DNA of 64,000 nucleotides from Pirellulales bacterium (lineage in GTDB: Bacteria; Planctomycetota; Planctomycetia; Pirellulales; Lacipirellulaceae). Below are positions 7,080 through 16,423 of the stretch, piece after piece (within the stretch, counting starts at the first letter, position 1; each line of letters begins with the position of its first letter). The position numbers and the translations under genes are program-made. The notes under the pieces were generated by a model. It had not been told where the DNA came from. It was given only the letters and a program-made list of their open reading frames with translations, and searched no databases. The stretch lies in the NCBI GenBank assembly GCA_022841705.1, contig JALHQZ010000003.1, forward strand, positions 248,001 to 312,000, written 5' to 3'.

Positions 7080-9818
7080 ATGACGACCAATCCCTCACTC
7101 ACCGGTTCTCCTGCTGCCCCGTCGACAGCGCCATTCCCTGCACGGAAAGTGACTGGCGAATCGCCCGCCACAAGTTTGCCGACCGCGCACGAAGAGCAAC
7201 TCGCTGCGCTGCTGGATGATTACGTCTCGCGACTCGAGCGAGGCGAACGGCCGAGTGTTGATGCGCTCCTGGCGGAACATCCTGAGTTGGCTGGCGAGCT
7301 GGCCGAGTATCTCGACGGCGTGAGGATGATCCACGCCGCTCTGCATGATGCGCCGCCGGCGCCACACGTCAAGGCGATCGCTGGAGCAGCCGAACAACCG
7401 CCGCGCGACGCCCCGCCCCAAGTGCTAGGCGACTACGAACTTGGCCGTGAGCTGGGTCGCGGCGGAATGGGGATCGTGTACGAAGCGCGGCAATTGTCGC
7501 TCAATCGGCAGGTCGCCCTCAAGGTCTTGCCGTTCGCCGCGGTGCTCGACCAACGGCAGATCGCCCGCTTTCGCAACGAAGCGCAGGCCGCTGCGCAGCT
7601 TCATCATCCGCACATCGTGCCGGTGTATGCCGTCGGTCATGAGCGCGGCATCCACTTCTACGCCATGCAGCTGATCGAAGGGCAATCGCTTCATCAGGCG
7701 ATCGCGGATCTGCGAGTTGCCCGCGGGCCGGTGCCGACGGGTCCGCACGCGACGACCGCTCCGGATGCGACGACCATCGCCGCGGCTGGTGAGAAGCAGG
7801 GGGCTCAAGCGGTGCGCCCCACGCAGTTGCGCACCACGTTGGGGCAGATTCACGAGAAGTCGTTCTTTCAAACCGCGGCGACGCTGGGCATGGAAGCGGC
7901 TGAAGCTTTGGCTCACGCGCACGATCTCGGCATCGTCCATCGCGACATCAAGCCATCGAACTTGATGCTCGATCGGCAAGGCAAACTGTGGATTACCGAT
8001 TTTGGCCTAGCGCGGGTGCAGTCGGAACTTGGCGTCACGCACACGGGCGACATCGTGGGCACGCTGCGCTACATGAGTCCGGAGCAAGCGCGCGGCCGAG
8101 CCGACCGCGTGGATGGCCGATCGGATATCTATGCACTGGGCGCCACCCTGTACGAACTGCTGACACTGCAACCCGCCTTTCCGGAAGAGAACCACGCCGA
8201 GCTGCTCGCGCAGATTTCGCATACAGAACCACGTCGGCTGCGGGACATCAACCCCGCGATTCCGGCTGACTTGGAGAACGTGGTGCTCCGCGCGATGGAC
8301 AAGGATCGCGAGCGCCGCTACGCCACGGCTGAAGAGTTTGCGCGCGACCTGCGCTGCTTCATTGAAGGGAAGCCGACCATCGCGCGGCCGCCGACGCTGG
8401 TCGATCGGTTCGGGAAGTGGGTGCGGCGGCGACAAAAACTGGTGGCGGCCGCCGGGGTGGTGCTGGTGCTGCTCACCGGTGCGGCGACGATCAGCGCGGT
8501 GCTCATCGCGCGGGCCAACCACCAAACGCAAGCCGCGGCCCAAGTGGCCGAACAGAATCTTCAGGACGCGCTGCGGGTGATCGATCACTTCGGTGGCGAG
8601 TTGGCCGACCGCATGGCCGATGTGCCAGGGGCCGAGCCCTTCCGGATGGAACTGTTGCGCGATACGCAGGCCTACTACGAGCACCTGCTCTCGACAACCA
8701 GCGCCGACGTGCGCGGCGAGCTGGCCTCGACACATTTCCGCAGCGCGGAAGTGGCGGCCAAATTGGGTGACTTTTCCACCGCCGAGCGCGAGTATGCCGC
8801 GGCGCTGATCGATTGGCGGCGCGAACTTGATGCGTCGCCTGGCGACCGCTTGCTGCTGCAACGCATTGCGATGGGCGAGCATCAATTCGGTACCTTGTGC
8901 TCGGCGCACGGGCGAGCGGACGAAGCCCGGCAGCACTACTCCACCGCCGCAGAACTGCGGGAGCAACTTGCAGCCGCGCAACCAGAAGAAACCGATGCGG
9001 GTGTCGAACTCGCCGAAACGTTGATCAACCTGGGGCTACTCGAGTTCGCGGCGAACGAAACCGCGGTCGGCATCGCCCACGTGCGGCAGGGAACTGAACG
9101 ACTCAGCGCCGCCCGCCGCTTGCAGCCGAACGATGAAAGCTTACTGCGCCGACTCGCCGTGGCGCGGAATAGTTTGAGTTTCGTGCTCAGAGACATCGAT
9201 CCGCCGGGCGCCATTCGGGCCTGCCAGCAGGCCGCGTTAGAGCTAGCGCAGCTAGTCCAGCGCACGCCGCCAACCGCGCAGACGGCGCAAGTCTCGCGGC
9301 GAGCTGATCTTGCGATGACGCAAAACAACCTGGGTGCCCTTGCGGGCCGCGCCGGCGATTGGGCCACTGCGGCCAAGTATTATCAGCTTGCCACGGACCA
9401 ACTCACCGAACTGGTGCGGCGGGAACCGCTGAACCCGGCCCGTCGGCGGGAGCTGGCAATTGCGGGCGGTAACGCCGCCGTTGCGCTCGTGAACGAACAG
9501 GATTGGGAGCGTGCGGCGGCTGAATTTGCCGATGCGCGTGACGTTTTGGCCACGCTTGCGGCCGATTATCCTAGTGACCCCCGCTATCCTGACAGCCAAC
9601 TGGCGCTGCACAATAATTACGCCCTGGCCCTCCGCGACGAAGGCCGCCTCCCGCAGGCGCTGGAGGTGCTGCAGCAACTCGCCCCCGAACTTGCCGCCCG
9701 CCCGGCGAGTCCTTTAATCGACACCTTCCGCCGCAACTTAGAAGCCATCGAACGCCGCCTGTCAGGTCAACCCAACTCTGAGCAGCCCGGCGCCACGCAG
9801 CCGAAGCAGGATTCGTAA
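7080..9818 (+). CDS. Membrane Ser/Thr protein kinase with TPR-like C-terminal half
   Basis: A 912-residue Hanks-type kinase. After an about 110-residue leader, the kinase domain (about 115-430) has GRELGRGGMGIVYEA, VALKVL, HRDIKPSNLMLD, DFGLARV and GTLRYMSPEQA, so it appears active. An insertion of about 45 Ala/Thr-rich residues lies before helix E. One membrane helix at about 451-477 precedes about 420 residues of Ala-rich paired helices that resemble tetratricopeptide repeats. The ATG at 7080 is 5 bp after the sigma factor stop; an upstream in-frame ATG would overlap the sigma gene. It probably links an extracytoplasmic or protein-binding signal to the sigma factor made from the same transcript. 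Confidence 0.92.
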   Translation: MTTNPSLTGSPAAPSTAPFPARKVTGESPATSLPTAHEEQLAALLDDYVSRLERGERPSVDALLAEHPELAGELAEYLDGVRMIHAALHDAPPAPHVKAIAGAAEQPPRDAPPQVLGDYELGRELGRGGMGIVYEARQLSLNRQVALKVLPFAAVLDQRQIARFRNEAQAAAQLHHPHIVPVYAVGHERGIHFYAMQLIEGQSLHQAIADLRVARGPVPTGPHATTAPDATTIAAAGEKQGAQAVRPTQLRTTLGQIHEKSFFQTAATLGMEAAEALAHAHDLGIVHRDIKPSNLMLDRQGKLWITDFGLARVQSELGVTHTGDIVGTLRYMSPEQARGRADRVDGRSDIYALGATLYELLTLQPAFPEENHAELLAQISHTEPRRLRDINPAIPADLENVVLRAMDKDRERRYATAEEFARDLRCFIEGKPTIARPPTLVDRFGKWVRRRQKLVAAAGVVLVLLTGAATISAVLIARANHQTQAAAQVAEQNLQDALRVIDHFGGELADRMADVPGAEPFRMELLRDTQAYYEHLLSTTSADVRGELASTHFRSAEVAAKLGDFSTAEREYAAALIDWRRELDASPGDRLLLQRIAMGEHQFGTLCSAHGRADEARQHYSTAAELREQLAAAQPEETDAGVELAETLINLGLLEFAANETAVGIAHVRQGTERLSAARRLQPNDESLLRRLAVARNSLSFVLRDIDPPGAIRACQQAALELAQLVQRTPPTAQTAQVSRRADLAMTQNNLGALAGRAGDWATAAKYYQLATDQLTELVRREPLNPARRRELAIAGGNAAVALVNEQDWERAAAEFADARDVLATLAADYPSDPRYPDSQLALHNNYALALRDEGRLPQALEVLQQLAPELAARPASPLIDTFRRNLEAIERRLSGQPNSEQPGATQPKQDS

Positions 9819-9819
9819 G

Positions 9820-10902
9820 ATGTCACACGCTCACCGAAAAACACCCCGCACTCGCCAGCTTCGGCTGGAGCGCTGCGAAGATCGCGCGCTGCTGGCCGGC
9901 GATATGATGCTTGGCGGCGCTGCCGAGTTCGCGCCGCTGACCGAGCTGTCGCTCGGCCATGACACCGGGTATGTCGCGCAGGATCGGCTCTCGATCGTCA
10001 CAGGCACCAGTAATTTTTATCAATTCGACTCAACCGGTGTGTTCGCGAAACTAACGACAACGTTTGATCACTTGCGATCGCACCCGAATCTGCGATACAG
10101 CGATTCGATCGATTGGAGTTCATTGCCACCACTCGTTGAGAATGGCACTACGTACAACAATGGATACAACGGCGCCGCGGACAGCGGCTCCGATTTAGAA
10201 TTCGGCCCCGGCGCCGATGATGATGGCGCGGCCGGCGTGCTGATCTCGCCGCAGATACCGGTCATCCCCACGGCTGAGGAAGTCGCGATTCAATCGGACT
10301 CCGCCGCTGTGCCGCCGGAGACAATTAGCTTGGCGAGCGTTCTCCGTGACGAAACGCCGCTGACGCAAGACCAAGTGGCGCGAATCGCCAGCAATCAAGA
10401 GACCTCTGGGGTCGCGGTCGATAAGCCGGCATTCCTGAAAACCGAACGCCAGGCAGCGCTTTCTCCGGAAGCAATCGAAACCCTCGACCGCGCGTTTGCG
10501 CTCGAAGGTTTGGAAATGGAAGCGACATCCGCACTTAAGTCACAGGGAAACTCGCTGAAAGTTTCGCAGCCCGATCAGGCGGCACGCGGGAGCATTCGTC
10601 GCGATGGGGTCGAGGCGCCGGAGGAACGTCCGGCCGTAACGCAAACGTCGTTCAAGATTCCTGTCCTGGACGTGCCCGCCGTTGACTCGGTCGGAGACCA
10701 GCAACTCGCTGCCCAAGAAACTGGTGAAGCGCCTGTCGCGAGTGCACCGGCAACTTGGCCCGCTTATCTCTTCTCGAAGGCTCGCCAAACAGGTCTCGCG
10801 CTGACGCTCGGGACGGTGGCCATCGCAATCCGCTTGCGCTGGCAACGCGCTGAAGAAAGCGTGCCGCAGCGGTCACCTGTGCGGAAGTTTCCGCACGCGT
10901 AG
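9820..10902 (+). CDS. Secreted/surface protein with LEDR-LLAGD sorting motif
   Basis: A 360-residue protein that begins with RQLRLERCEDRALLAGD, the planctomycete N-terminal motif found on exported proteins in place of a classic signal peptide. The middle is acidic and low in complexity. Near the C-terminus is one hydrophobic segment (about 307-325) followed by Arg-rich residues, which suggests membrane anchoring. The ATG follows the kinase stop by one base, so sigma factor, kinase and this protein form one operon; it may be the kinase's sensory partner or an output of the system. No enzymatic domain was recognised. Confidence 0.8.
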   Translation: MSHAHRKTPRTRQLRLERCEDRALLAGDMMLGGAAEFAPLTELSLGHDTGYVAQDRLSIVTGTSNFYQFDSTGVFAKLTTTFDHLRSHPNLRYSDSIDWSSLPPLVENGTTYNNGYNGAADSGSDLEFGPGADDDGAAGVLISPQIPVIPTAEEVAIQSDSAAVPPETISLASVLRDETPLTQDQVARIASNQETSGVAVDKPAFLKTERQAALSPEAIETLDRAFALEGLEMEATSALKSQGNSLKVSQPDQAARGSIRRDGVEAPEERPAVTQTSFKIPVLDVPAVDSVGDQQLAAQETGEAPVASAPATWPAYLFSKARQTGLALTLGTVAIAIRLRWQRAEESVPQRSPVRKFPHA

Positions 10903-10922
10903 TTGCTGCGAGCGCGCATAGA

Positions 10923-10953
10923 AAAACCGGCGATCAAGATGATCGCCGGTTTT
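10923..10953. terminator. Bidirectional intrinsic terminator
   Basis: AAAACCGGCGATCA, loop AGA, then TGATCGCCGGTTTT form a 14-bp perfect stem. It lies between two convergent genes (ending at 10902 and 10976) and is flanked by T-runs for both directions, so it can stop transcription from each side. Confidence 0.92.
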
Positions 10954-10975
10954 CGATTTTCGGGTTGTTTTTCGA

Positions 10976-12040
10976 TTAGCGGGGCCGCACGAAGGTGACT
11001 TGGCCATTCGCTTGGCTCAGCACCAGTTGGTCAGCCGAGAGGCTGGCGACTTTGCCGAGCAGCAGTTCGCCGTCGTCGCCGATCAGTTTCAGTTCTTGGT
11101 TATCGCTCAGTTCCAGCTTCCGCTCGACGGTGTTTTTGGAGCCATCTTTGGCCGGGGCGGTGAACTTAGCCCAGCCGCGGTTGTCGAGGTGCAGTTCCAC
11201 GGTGGAGAGTTCACCACTTTCGGTCCGGGCCACGGCGGTCCATTCACCCACCAGCGGCTGCAACTTCGGGTTCATGGGTTCGGGCGTCACCTTGGTCGCG
11301 GCGCCTTGGCTCATCGCTTCTTGGATTGCTTGAGCATGCTTCAGAGCTTCGAGCAGGGTGGCGGATGTTTCGGCATTCGGGTCAGCCGTCGGGGCGACCG
11401 TGGCGACGGGCGGGGCAACGGGGACGGGAGTTTCCACGGCGGGAGCCTTCGGATTGGTCTTCGCGAGGACATCGCTCAGGTTCGGTTCTTCACCGGTGGT
11501 GATCTTCGCCACGGCATTCGAGATTCTTACTTGATGGCCAGCGCCACGCAGTTGGGCGGCAATCGTGTTGGCTTCGCTGGTGGTCGCCGCTTCGCGGTAG
11601 TCGGAGTCAGTGGTCACGAAAAACTTCCGTTCAATCGCCGACTTGAAAGCGACCGCTTCGCCCTTGGTGGTGAAGACTCTGACCGTGACGAATTCGCCGG
11701 TGAGCGGATGTTGCAGCGAAACCGTGAACGGGCCGGCGCCGGAGAGGGCGTCGGTCAGGGTGTTGGTTGAAAGCGTCGCCACAGGAGCAGATGTGACGAC
11801 CGGCGCTGGGTTTTGGTGTTGGTTGTAGCCGCCTTGGTTGTAGGGCGAGGGATAACCGCCGTTGCCAGGAAATCCGCCGTTGCCGGGGAATCCCCCGCCG
11901 GGCCGATTGCCGAAGCCACCGCCCAGTCCGCCACCGAGACCCCCACCAAAACCACCACCGCCACCGTTGCAGCCAGCGCCAATCGCGGGCGCACACAGGG
12001 CGGTTAAACACAGCGGCACAATGAACAGTTTGCGGAACAT
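10976..12040 (-). CDS. Secreted Gly-rich protein
   Basis: A 354-residue protein with a signal peptide (MFRKLFIVPLCLTALCAPAIGA) and a following region of Gly/Phe/Pro/Asn repeats (about 22-70). A proline-rich linker separates two ordered parts. The C-terminal part (about 270-354) reads as a small beta domain, LVGEWTAVARTESGELSTVE onward, resembling lipocalin-like or TIGR03066-like modules of planctomycetes. The ATG at 12040 has GGAG about 9 bases upstream; an earlier in-frame ATG would lie before the signal peptide. It is exported and may be a surface or matrix protein. No catalytic motif is seen. Confidence 0.75.
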   Translation of the reverse strand: MFRKLFIVPLCLTALCAPAIGAGCNGGGGGFGGGLGGGLGGGFGNRPGGGFPGNGGFPGNGGYPSPYNQGGYNQHQNPAPVVTSAPVATLSTNTLTDALSGAGPFTVSLQHPLTGEFVTVRVFTTKGEAVAFKSAIERKFFVTTDSDYREAATTSEANTIAAQLRGAGHQVRISNAVAKITTGEEPNLSDVLAKTNPKAPAVETPVPVAPPVATVAPTADPNAETSATLLEALKHAQAIQEAMSQGAATKVTPEPMNPKLQPLVGEWTAVARTESGELSTVELHLDNRGWAKFTAPAKDGSKNTVERKLELSDNQELKLIGDDGELLLGKVASLSADQLVLSQANGQVTFVRPR

Positions 12041-12340
12041 GGGAGGAACTCCGGGTAAAGGTGTTGGTTCTGAGCACACTCCGTGGTGGCTTCGAGGGCT
12101 GTTACGTGGGGCTCATCGGACTGTTACGAGAAAGATTGAGAAAAGAGCCGAGCTGGGTTGTTCAAATCCAGCCATGCGCAGCGGACTGCCGCAAGAAGTG
12201 GCTGTTTTCTTGGTTAAAACAGGACGGGACCAGCGCCACAGGCGCCACATTGCCATCACTTCGACGCAGAGATGCTGCGGATCAGCGCGTGTGTCAGTGC
12301 GCGACAGACGACTGCGGGGGCTGCTTCTGAGGGGCGAAAC
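12041..12340. other. Intergenic region with a shared 21-bp motif
   Basis: Gap between two minus-strand genes. At 12235-12255 it holds GCCACA-GGC-GCCACA-TT-GCCA, identical to 53266-53286. In each case the motif lies a little over 200 bp upstream of a minus-strand secreted-protein start (12040 and 53059). Otherwise nothing coding or structured was recognised. Confidence 0.6.
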
Positions 12341-14425
12341 TCAACCGCCCGGCTTTCGCACCGTCCGTTCACCGGCGGCGAGTTCCACGCACACCACTTC
12401 GCGCTCCGTTCGCACGTAGAGCCGCGTCCCCACAATCGCGGGCGCCGTATACAGATCGGCCGCGCGGTCCCCGCCGATGGCCAAATGGGCGCGGGAAACA
12501 ATCTTTGCCTTCTTACTGGTTGTGTCCACGAGCAAGAGTTCTCCGCCGCGCGCCTGAATCAAAAGCCGCTCGGGCGAAATCAACAGCGGCGCGTAATCGG
12601 TGAAGGCGGCGTCGCTCCGTGTCGCCAACACTTTCAGGCCGTCGTTTGCATCCAGCATGAGCAATTTGCCGCTCGCACAGAACACCTTGCCATGGCGGGT
12701 GACTGGCGTGCAGGTGTCGGTGGCGAGCGTTTCACAAACGGCCACTGGCTCGGGAACGATCCGGCCCGACTCATCGAACTTGAAAAGGCGGGCCGCATTG
12801 TTCTCGGTGCACACCAGCAATTGGCCGGCGACTTCCAGCGGCGTCGGGACGTTGAAGTCCCCTTCGTTGGGCGGCTGGCACTCCCACAATAGTTCGCCGG
12901 TGGTTGGATCCCAACCGCAGAGCAGCGTTTGGGTATGGCCGACAATCTGCCGCACGCCACCCAGTGTGAGCAAGTTCAGCGAACCATACCCCTGCGGCTC
13001 ACCCGGCGTCTGCCACTTCACGCTGCCATCTTCGATCGATAGCGCCACCAGCGAGGCGTCCGGCGCTCCGGGATTCACCACCACCGCGTTATCCACCAGC
13101 AGCGGCGAAGAGCAGGTTCCCCACGGCAGCACGTCGTTCGCCCCAAACTGGTGGCGAATGTTCGTCCGCCACAGCGGTAAGCCGGTTGCGAGATCGGCGC
13201 ACGTTAAATCGCCGAAGGCACCGAAGAAGAGCACGCGATCGCCGACGATCAGCGGCGTGGCGCGCGGTGAATTGTCGTAGTCGAGTTGTCCCGGCGCCGG
13301 GTAGGTAACCGTCCACAACTCTTCGCCGGTCTCCGTGCTCAGGCAGCGGAAGACGTCAGCCATATTCGCGGCATCGCGATCACCCAGCAATATGTATCTA
13401 TCATTTGCCGCGAGACCGCCTAAACCTGACCGGTCGAGCGGATGCCGCCACACGACCTGCAGCGGTTCGGGCAGCTTGGCCGGCAGCCAATCGCAGTGAC
13501 CATTGCGGTGCGGGCCGAGCCAACCCGGCCAAGCGGCGTTTTTCTGAATAGTTGGTTGAGCGCCCTGCGGCGCTTCGGTGCTGGTTGGTTCGACAACGAC
13601 GTCTTCTTGGTCGAGCGGGACGAATCCCAACATGCTTTCAAGCGCCTTGAGCATGCCGGCCGATTTCACCGAGCCCAGCAGCGCTTGCTGCACGGCCGCT
13701 TGCTCATCCGCGCTCAGCCGCTTACTCGCAAAGGCAACGATGAACGGCACCGGCTTCGTTTCACCCACCACCCGCAGGTCGCCTTTCTGGACCGTGCCGC
13801 AGCCTTCGAGGAGCGGCGCGGCGTAGCTGGAAATCACCGCGGCCCCCTTTTGGGTGTCGCCCCATTCGATGATTTTGCACGCGCCATCGCTGCACGCGGC
13901 GCTCGTTTCCGCTTGCTCGGCGGGAATGACATCCACTCCGGCGAGCGCCAGCAGATCCCGGGCGGCGCCGAACTTTTCAACACAATCTTCCGGACCGTAC
14001 AGCACGCGGTAGCCGGTCAGGTCGCTCACCTTCTGCGCCGGATCGGCCGAGCGCACCACAATCAGACCCGTCTGTGTGCTGCGGCCATCCTTGCCCGTGA
14101 GCTTCGCCAGTGGGGTGAGATCAAGTTGCAGCGTTTCGCCTTGAGCTCGGGCGACGCTCTCTTTGCCGATCACGAGATCAACATGCGGGCAGGTTGATTT
14201 GGCGAGCGCATTTTCTAGCGATTCCGCGAAGGTGACCGTCACCGGGCGGCCGAGTTCCTCGGAAAGATAGCTGCCGAGAGCGTCGTAATCGCGCTGGGCG
14301 TAGCCCTCTACGCAGGGGCAGGAGAGAGGCGCCGCCAGCGGGTCCATTACGACGAGGGAGAGAGGCTCGGCCGCGAACAACGGGCGACACAACAGCAGTA
14401 GACAACAAACGACTAACCGCTTCAT
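12341..14425 (-). CDS. PhnD-like substrate-binding domain fused to a PQQ-like beta propeller
   Basis: A 694-residue exported protein with a signal peptide (MKRLVVCCLLLLCRPLFAAE). Residues about 23-265 form a PhnD/SsuA-type periplasmic-binding fold with an unusual SCPCVEGYAQRDYD motif near the start (two cysteines, one residue apart). Residues about 300-690 carry repeats with W/G/A-rich blade motifs (GDRVLFFGAFGDLTCADLATG) of a PQQ-like propeller. Such fusions are uncommon outside planctomycetes. Binding proteins of this type usually feed ABC importers, but no permease is encoded nearby, so a sensing or electron-carrier role is also possible. The gene lies 41 bp downstream of the NHL-type protein and is probably co-transcribed with it. 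Confidence 0.82.
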   Translation of the reverse strand: MKRLVVCCLLLLCRPLFAAEPLSLVVMDPLAAPLSCPCVEGYAQRDYDALGSYLSEELGRPVTVTFAESLENALAKSTCPHVDLVIGKESVARAQGETLQLDLTPLAKLTGKDGRSTQTGLIVVRSADPAQKVSDLTGYRVLYGPEDCVEKFGAARDLLALAGVDVIPAEQAETSAACSDGACKIIEWGDTQKGAAVISSYAAPLLEGCGTVQKGDLRVVGETKPVPFIVAFASKRLSADEQAAVQQALLGSVKSAGMLKALESMLGFVPLDQEDVVVEPTSTEAPQGAQPTIQKNAAWPGWLGPHRNGHCDWLPAKLPEPLQVVWRHPLDRSGLGGLAANDRYILLGDRDAANMADVFRCLSTETGEELWTVTYPAPGQLDYDNSPRATPLIVGDRVLFFGAFGDLTCADLATGLPLWRTNIRHQFGANDVLPWGTCSSPLLVDNAVVVNPGAPDASLVALSIEDGSVKWQTPGEPQGYGSLNLLTLGGVRQIVGHTQTLLCGWDPTTGELLWECQPPNEGDFNVPTPLEVAGQLLVCTENNAARLFKFDESGRIVPEPVAVCETLATDTCTPVTRHGKVFCASGKLLMLDANDGLKVLATRSDAAFTDYAPLLISPERLLIQARGGELLLVDTTSKKAKIVSRAHLAIGGDRAADLYTAPAIVGTRLYVRTEREVVCVELAAGERTVRKPGG

Positions 14426-14466
14426 AGCGCGATCCTGTGGCTAAGTCGCAAGCGAAGGAAAAAACG

Positions 14467-16128
14467 TTACTTTTCGGATTTCGCGCTGAAAATCGCGCGG
14501 AGGATCGAGCCCGTTACGCTCCCCGACTTGGCCGGCGCTGCGGCCGTGCGATCTTCACCGGCTTCGACTTGGGGCTTGGCGGGACCATCGACGACCGGCT
14601 CCATTGGATCGGCCGCCACGCGGTCGAGCCGCACAACTTGGTGGCGGGTAATGTCGAGCATGTAAACGTGATCGCCTGACTTATCCACTGCGATCGAAGT
14701 CTTCTTGCAACCTGGCACCACTTCGGCGGCGCCCACAACGCTGAGTAGTTCGCCATCGGGCGAGTAGCGTTTGATTCGGCCGGTGGTGTCCTCCGCCGTG
14801 TAAACTTCGCCGAACTTGCCGAAAGCGAGATTCATGGGATTACAGCAACTGCCGAAACCTTCGACTCCTTCGCGGGCGCCTTTGCCCCAGGTGCAGACAA
14901 GTTTTCCGTTTTCGTCGTAACGGCACACCCGGTGACGGGAGTTTTCGGCGACGAACACGCCGTCGGCGCTCGCTTGGACGTCCATTTGCCCGCAGCAACC
15001 GCTGAGGTCTTTGACGATCGTCGTGCCCTCGGAAAAATCGGCCTTCGCTTTCCACACCACAAAGCCGTAGCCGACCGGCGCGCCGGTGGCGAAGAAGACC
15101 GTGTCATCCGTCGCGCTGATTGACGCGATCGCCAGCTTGCGCTGCAGCGACGACTTGACGTATTGATCGAGCTGTTCATCAGTCAGTTCCGCCCGCTGCG
15201 ATTGCTGGGCGACGATTTCGTCCCACTGCGTCTTCGCATCTTGAAATGACTTCAACTGCGCGGCCAGCAGCTCTGGTTTGCGCCGCGCCGTCCGGTATTC
15301 ACTGAGGAGCCGGCGCTTTCTGGCGGGCGATGTTGTTTCGCTATCGTCACTGGCCCACTCGGCCAACATTGCGTCGATAATCTTGTCTTTCGACTGGCTG
15401 AGCTTCGCGTTCGCCTCATCGAGCTGCTTTTGCGTGCGCTCGATCATTTGCTCGTACTGCTTAGTTTGCTTCGAGTACATTTCGACTTGTTGTTTTTGCT
15501 GTTCGATAATCTCGGCCCGCAGTTTTTTGAGCATCTCTTCGCCCTGCAGCGCTGCGGCGTGCGGCGATTCGACGTTCATTAGCTCTTCACCATCCGGTGA
15601 GAGGCGCAGGAGCCGGCCTTCACCGGCGACGAGAATCGTGCCATTTGGCGCGACGTTAATCGCTTCCGGAGCAAGCGGCAGCGGGATTGTCCGCAGGTGT
15701 TTGCCATCCGAATCGAAGCAGCGAATTTCTTCCGCGGGGCCATCGCAGCCGACGAGTAGTGAGCCCTGCTCGCAGAGACAAAAACATTTCGATTCCGCCT
15801 TCGCCAAGTCGCCGGTGTTGATGGCGATCACGTCGCCTTGCTTGTGCGTCGGCGCGGTGGGATCGAGCGGCTTCGCATCGGCCTGGGCAGCTGCGGTTAA
15901 TGTGGCTGGTGTTTTTCCTTCAGCGGCGGTCGCTTCGGTGTCGTGTTCGCAGCCACCTTTGGCGGCAGGGTCGGCGCACGCTTCCGTTGTTTCGGCTTCG
16001 GCGGTTGCAACTTCGCTTGCAGCCTTCGCTTCTTCCACCGCGGGTTCGGCCCTAGTTTCGCTGGAGCAAACTCCCCAGCCGAAGAGGATGGCAACACCTA
16101 ACATCCCTTTGACGATGACGTGACGCAT
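14467..16128 (-). CDS. Exported NHL-repeat beta-propeller protein with coiled coil
   Basis: A 553-residue protein with an N-terminal export signal ending in GWGVCSSETRA, in which Cys could be lipidated. An Ala/Glu/Thr linker follows, with a CADPAAKGGCEH cysteine pair. Two halves of a propeller follow (GSLLVGCDGPAEEIRCFDSDG and later NHL-like repeats such as FGKFGEVYTAEDTTGRIKRY), split by a long coiled coil at about 215-345. Several paired cysteines (CFCLCEQG, CCGQ, SCCNP, GCKK) resemble those in its neighbour. It is the first gene of a two-gene unit with the PhnD-like fusion at 12341-14425, and the two may act together in the periplasm. The ATG at 16128 starts the signal peptide; longer frames upstream add non-membrane sequence. 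Confidence 0.78.
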   Translation of the reverse strand: MRHVIVKGMLGVAILFGWGVCSSETRAEPAVEEAKAASEVATAEAETTEACADPAAKGGCEHDTEATAAEGKTPATLTAAAQADAKPLDPTAPTHKQGDVIAINTGDLAKAESKCFCLCEQGSLLVGCDGPAEEIRCFDSDGKHLRTIPLPLAPEAINVAPNGTILVAGEGRLLRLSPDGEELMNVESPHAAALQGEEMLKKLRAEIIEQQKQQVEMYSKQTKQYEQMIERTQKQLDEANAKLSQSKDKIIDAMLAEWASDDSETTSPARKRRLLSEYRTARRKPELLAAQLKSFQDAKTQWDEIVAQQSQRAELTDEQLDQYVKSSLQRKLAIASISATDDTVFFATGAPVGYGFVVWKAKADFSEGTTIVKDLSGCCGQMDVQASADGVFVAENSRHRVCRYDENGKLVCTWGKGAREGVEGFGSCCNPMNLAFGKFGEVYTAEDTTGRIKRYSPDGELLSVVGAAEVVPGCKKTSIAVDKSGDHVYMLDITRHQVVRLDRVAADPMEPVVDGPAKPQVEAGEDRTAAAPAKSGSVTGSILRAIFSAKSEK

Positions 16129-16370
16129 GGCTCTGAGCTTCCTGTGAGCGAGGGGCGAAACGGGGCAATCCCCAGTAGTAAATGGATGCCGCCGGGCGGA
16201 TTGATTATCTCCGATTCGCCCACCGCGGTGCAATCTATTTCGGACGGAAAAATCTGACCTTGGCTCGCTCGCGCCGAAAATCTTGGTAAACTGGGCGAGT
16301 TCAGCGATTTTTTGCCGCGGCACGGACATCGGACCGCGGGGTTAATAACTGTTGAAAAGAGTCACCAATT

Positions 16371-16395
16371 CGCTCGGGTCGAGGACCCAAGCTAC
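16371..16395. repeat. Short palindromic dispersed motif
   Basis: CGCTCGGGTC-GAGGACCCAAGCTAC recurs at 56643-56668 with one extra G. The GGGTC/GACCC halves form a small stem. It lies just upstream of the kinase start here and just downstream of a methyltransferase gene there. Confidence 0.7.
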
Positions 16396-16423
16396 CTAAG
16401 ATCACCACCCATCCCGCGCGCCC

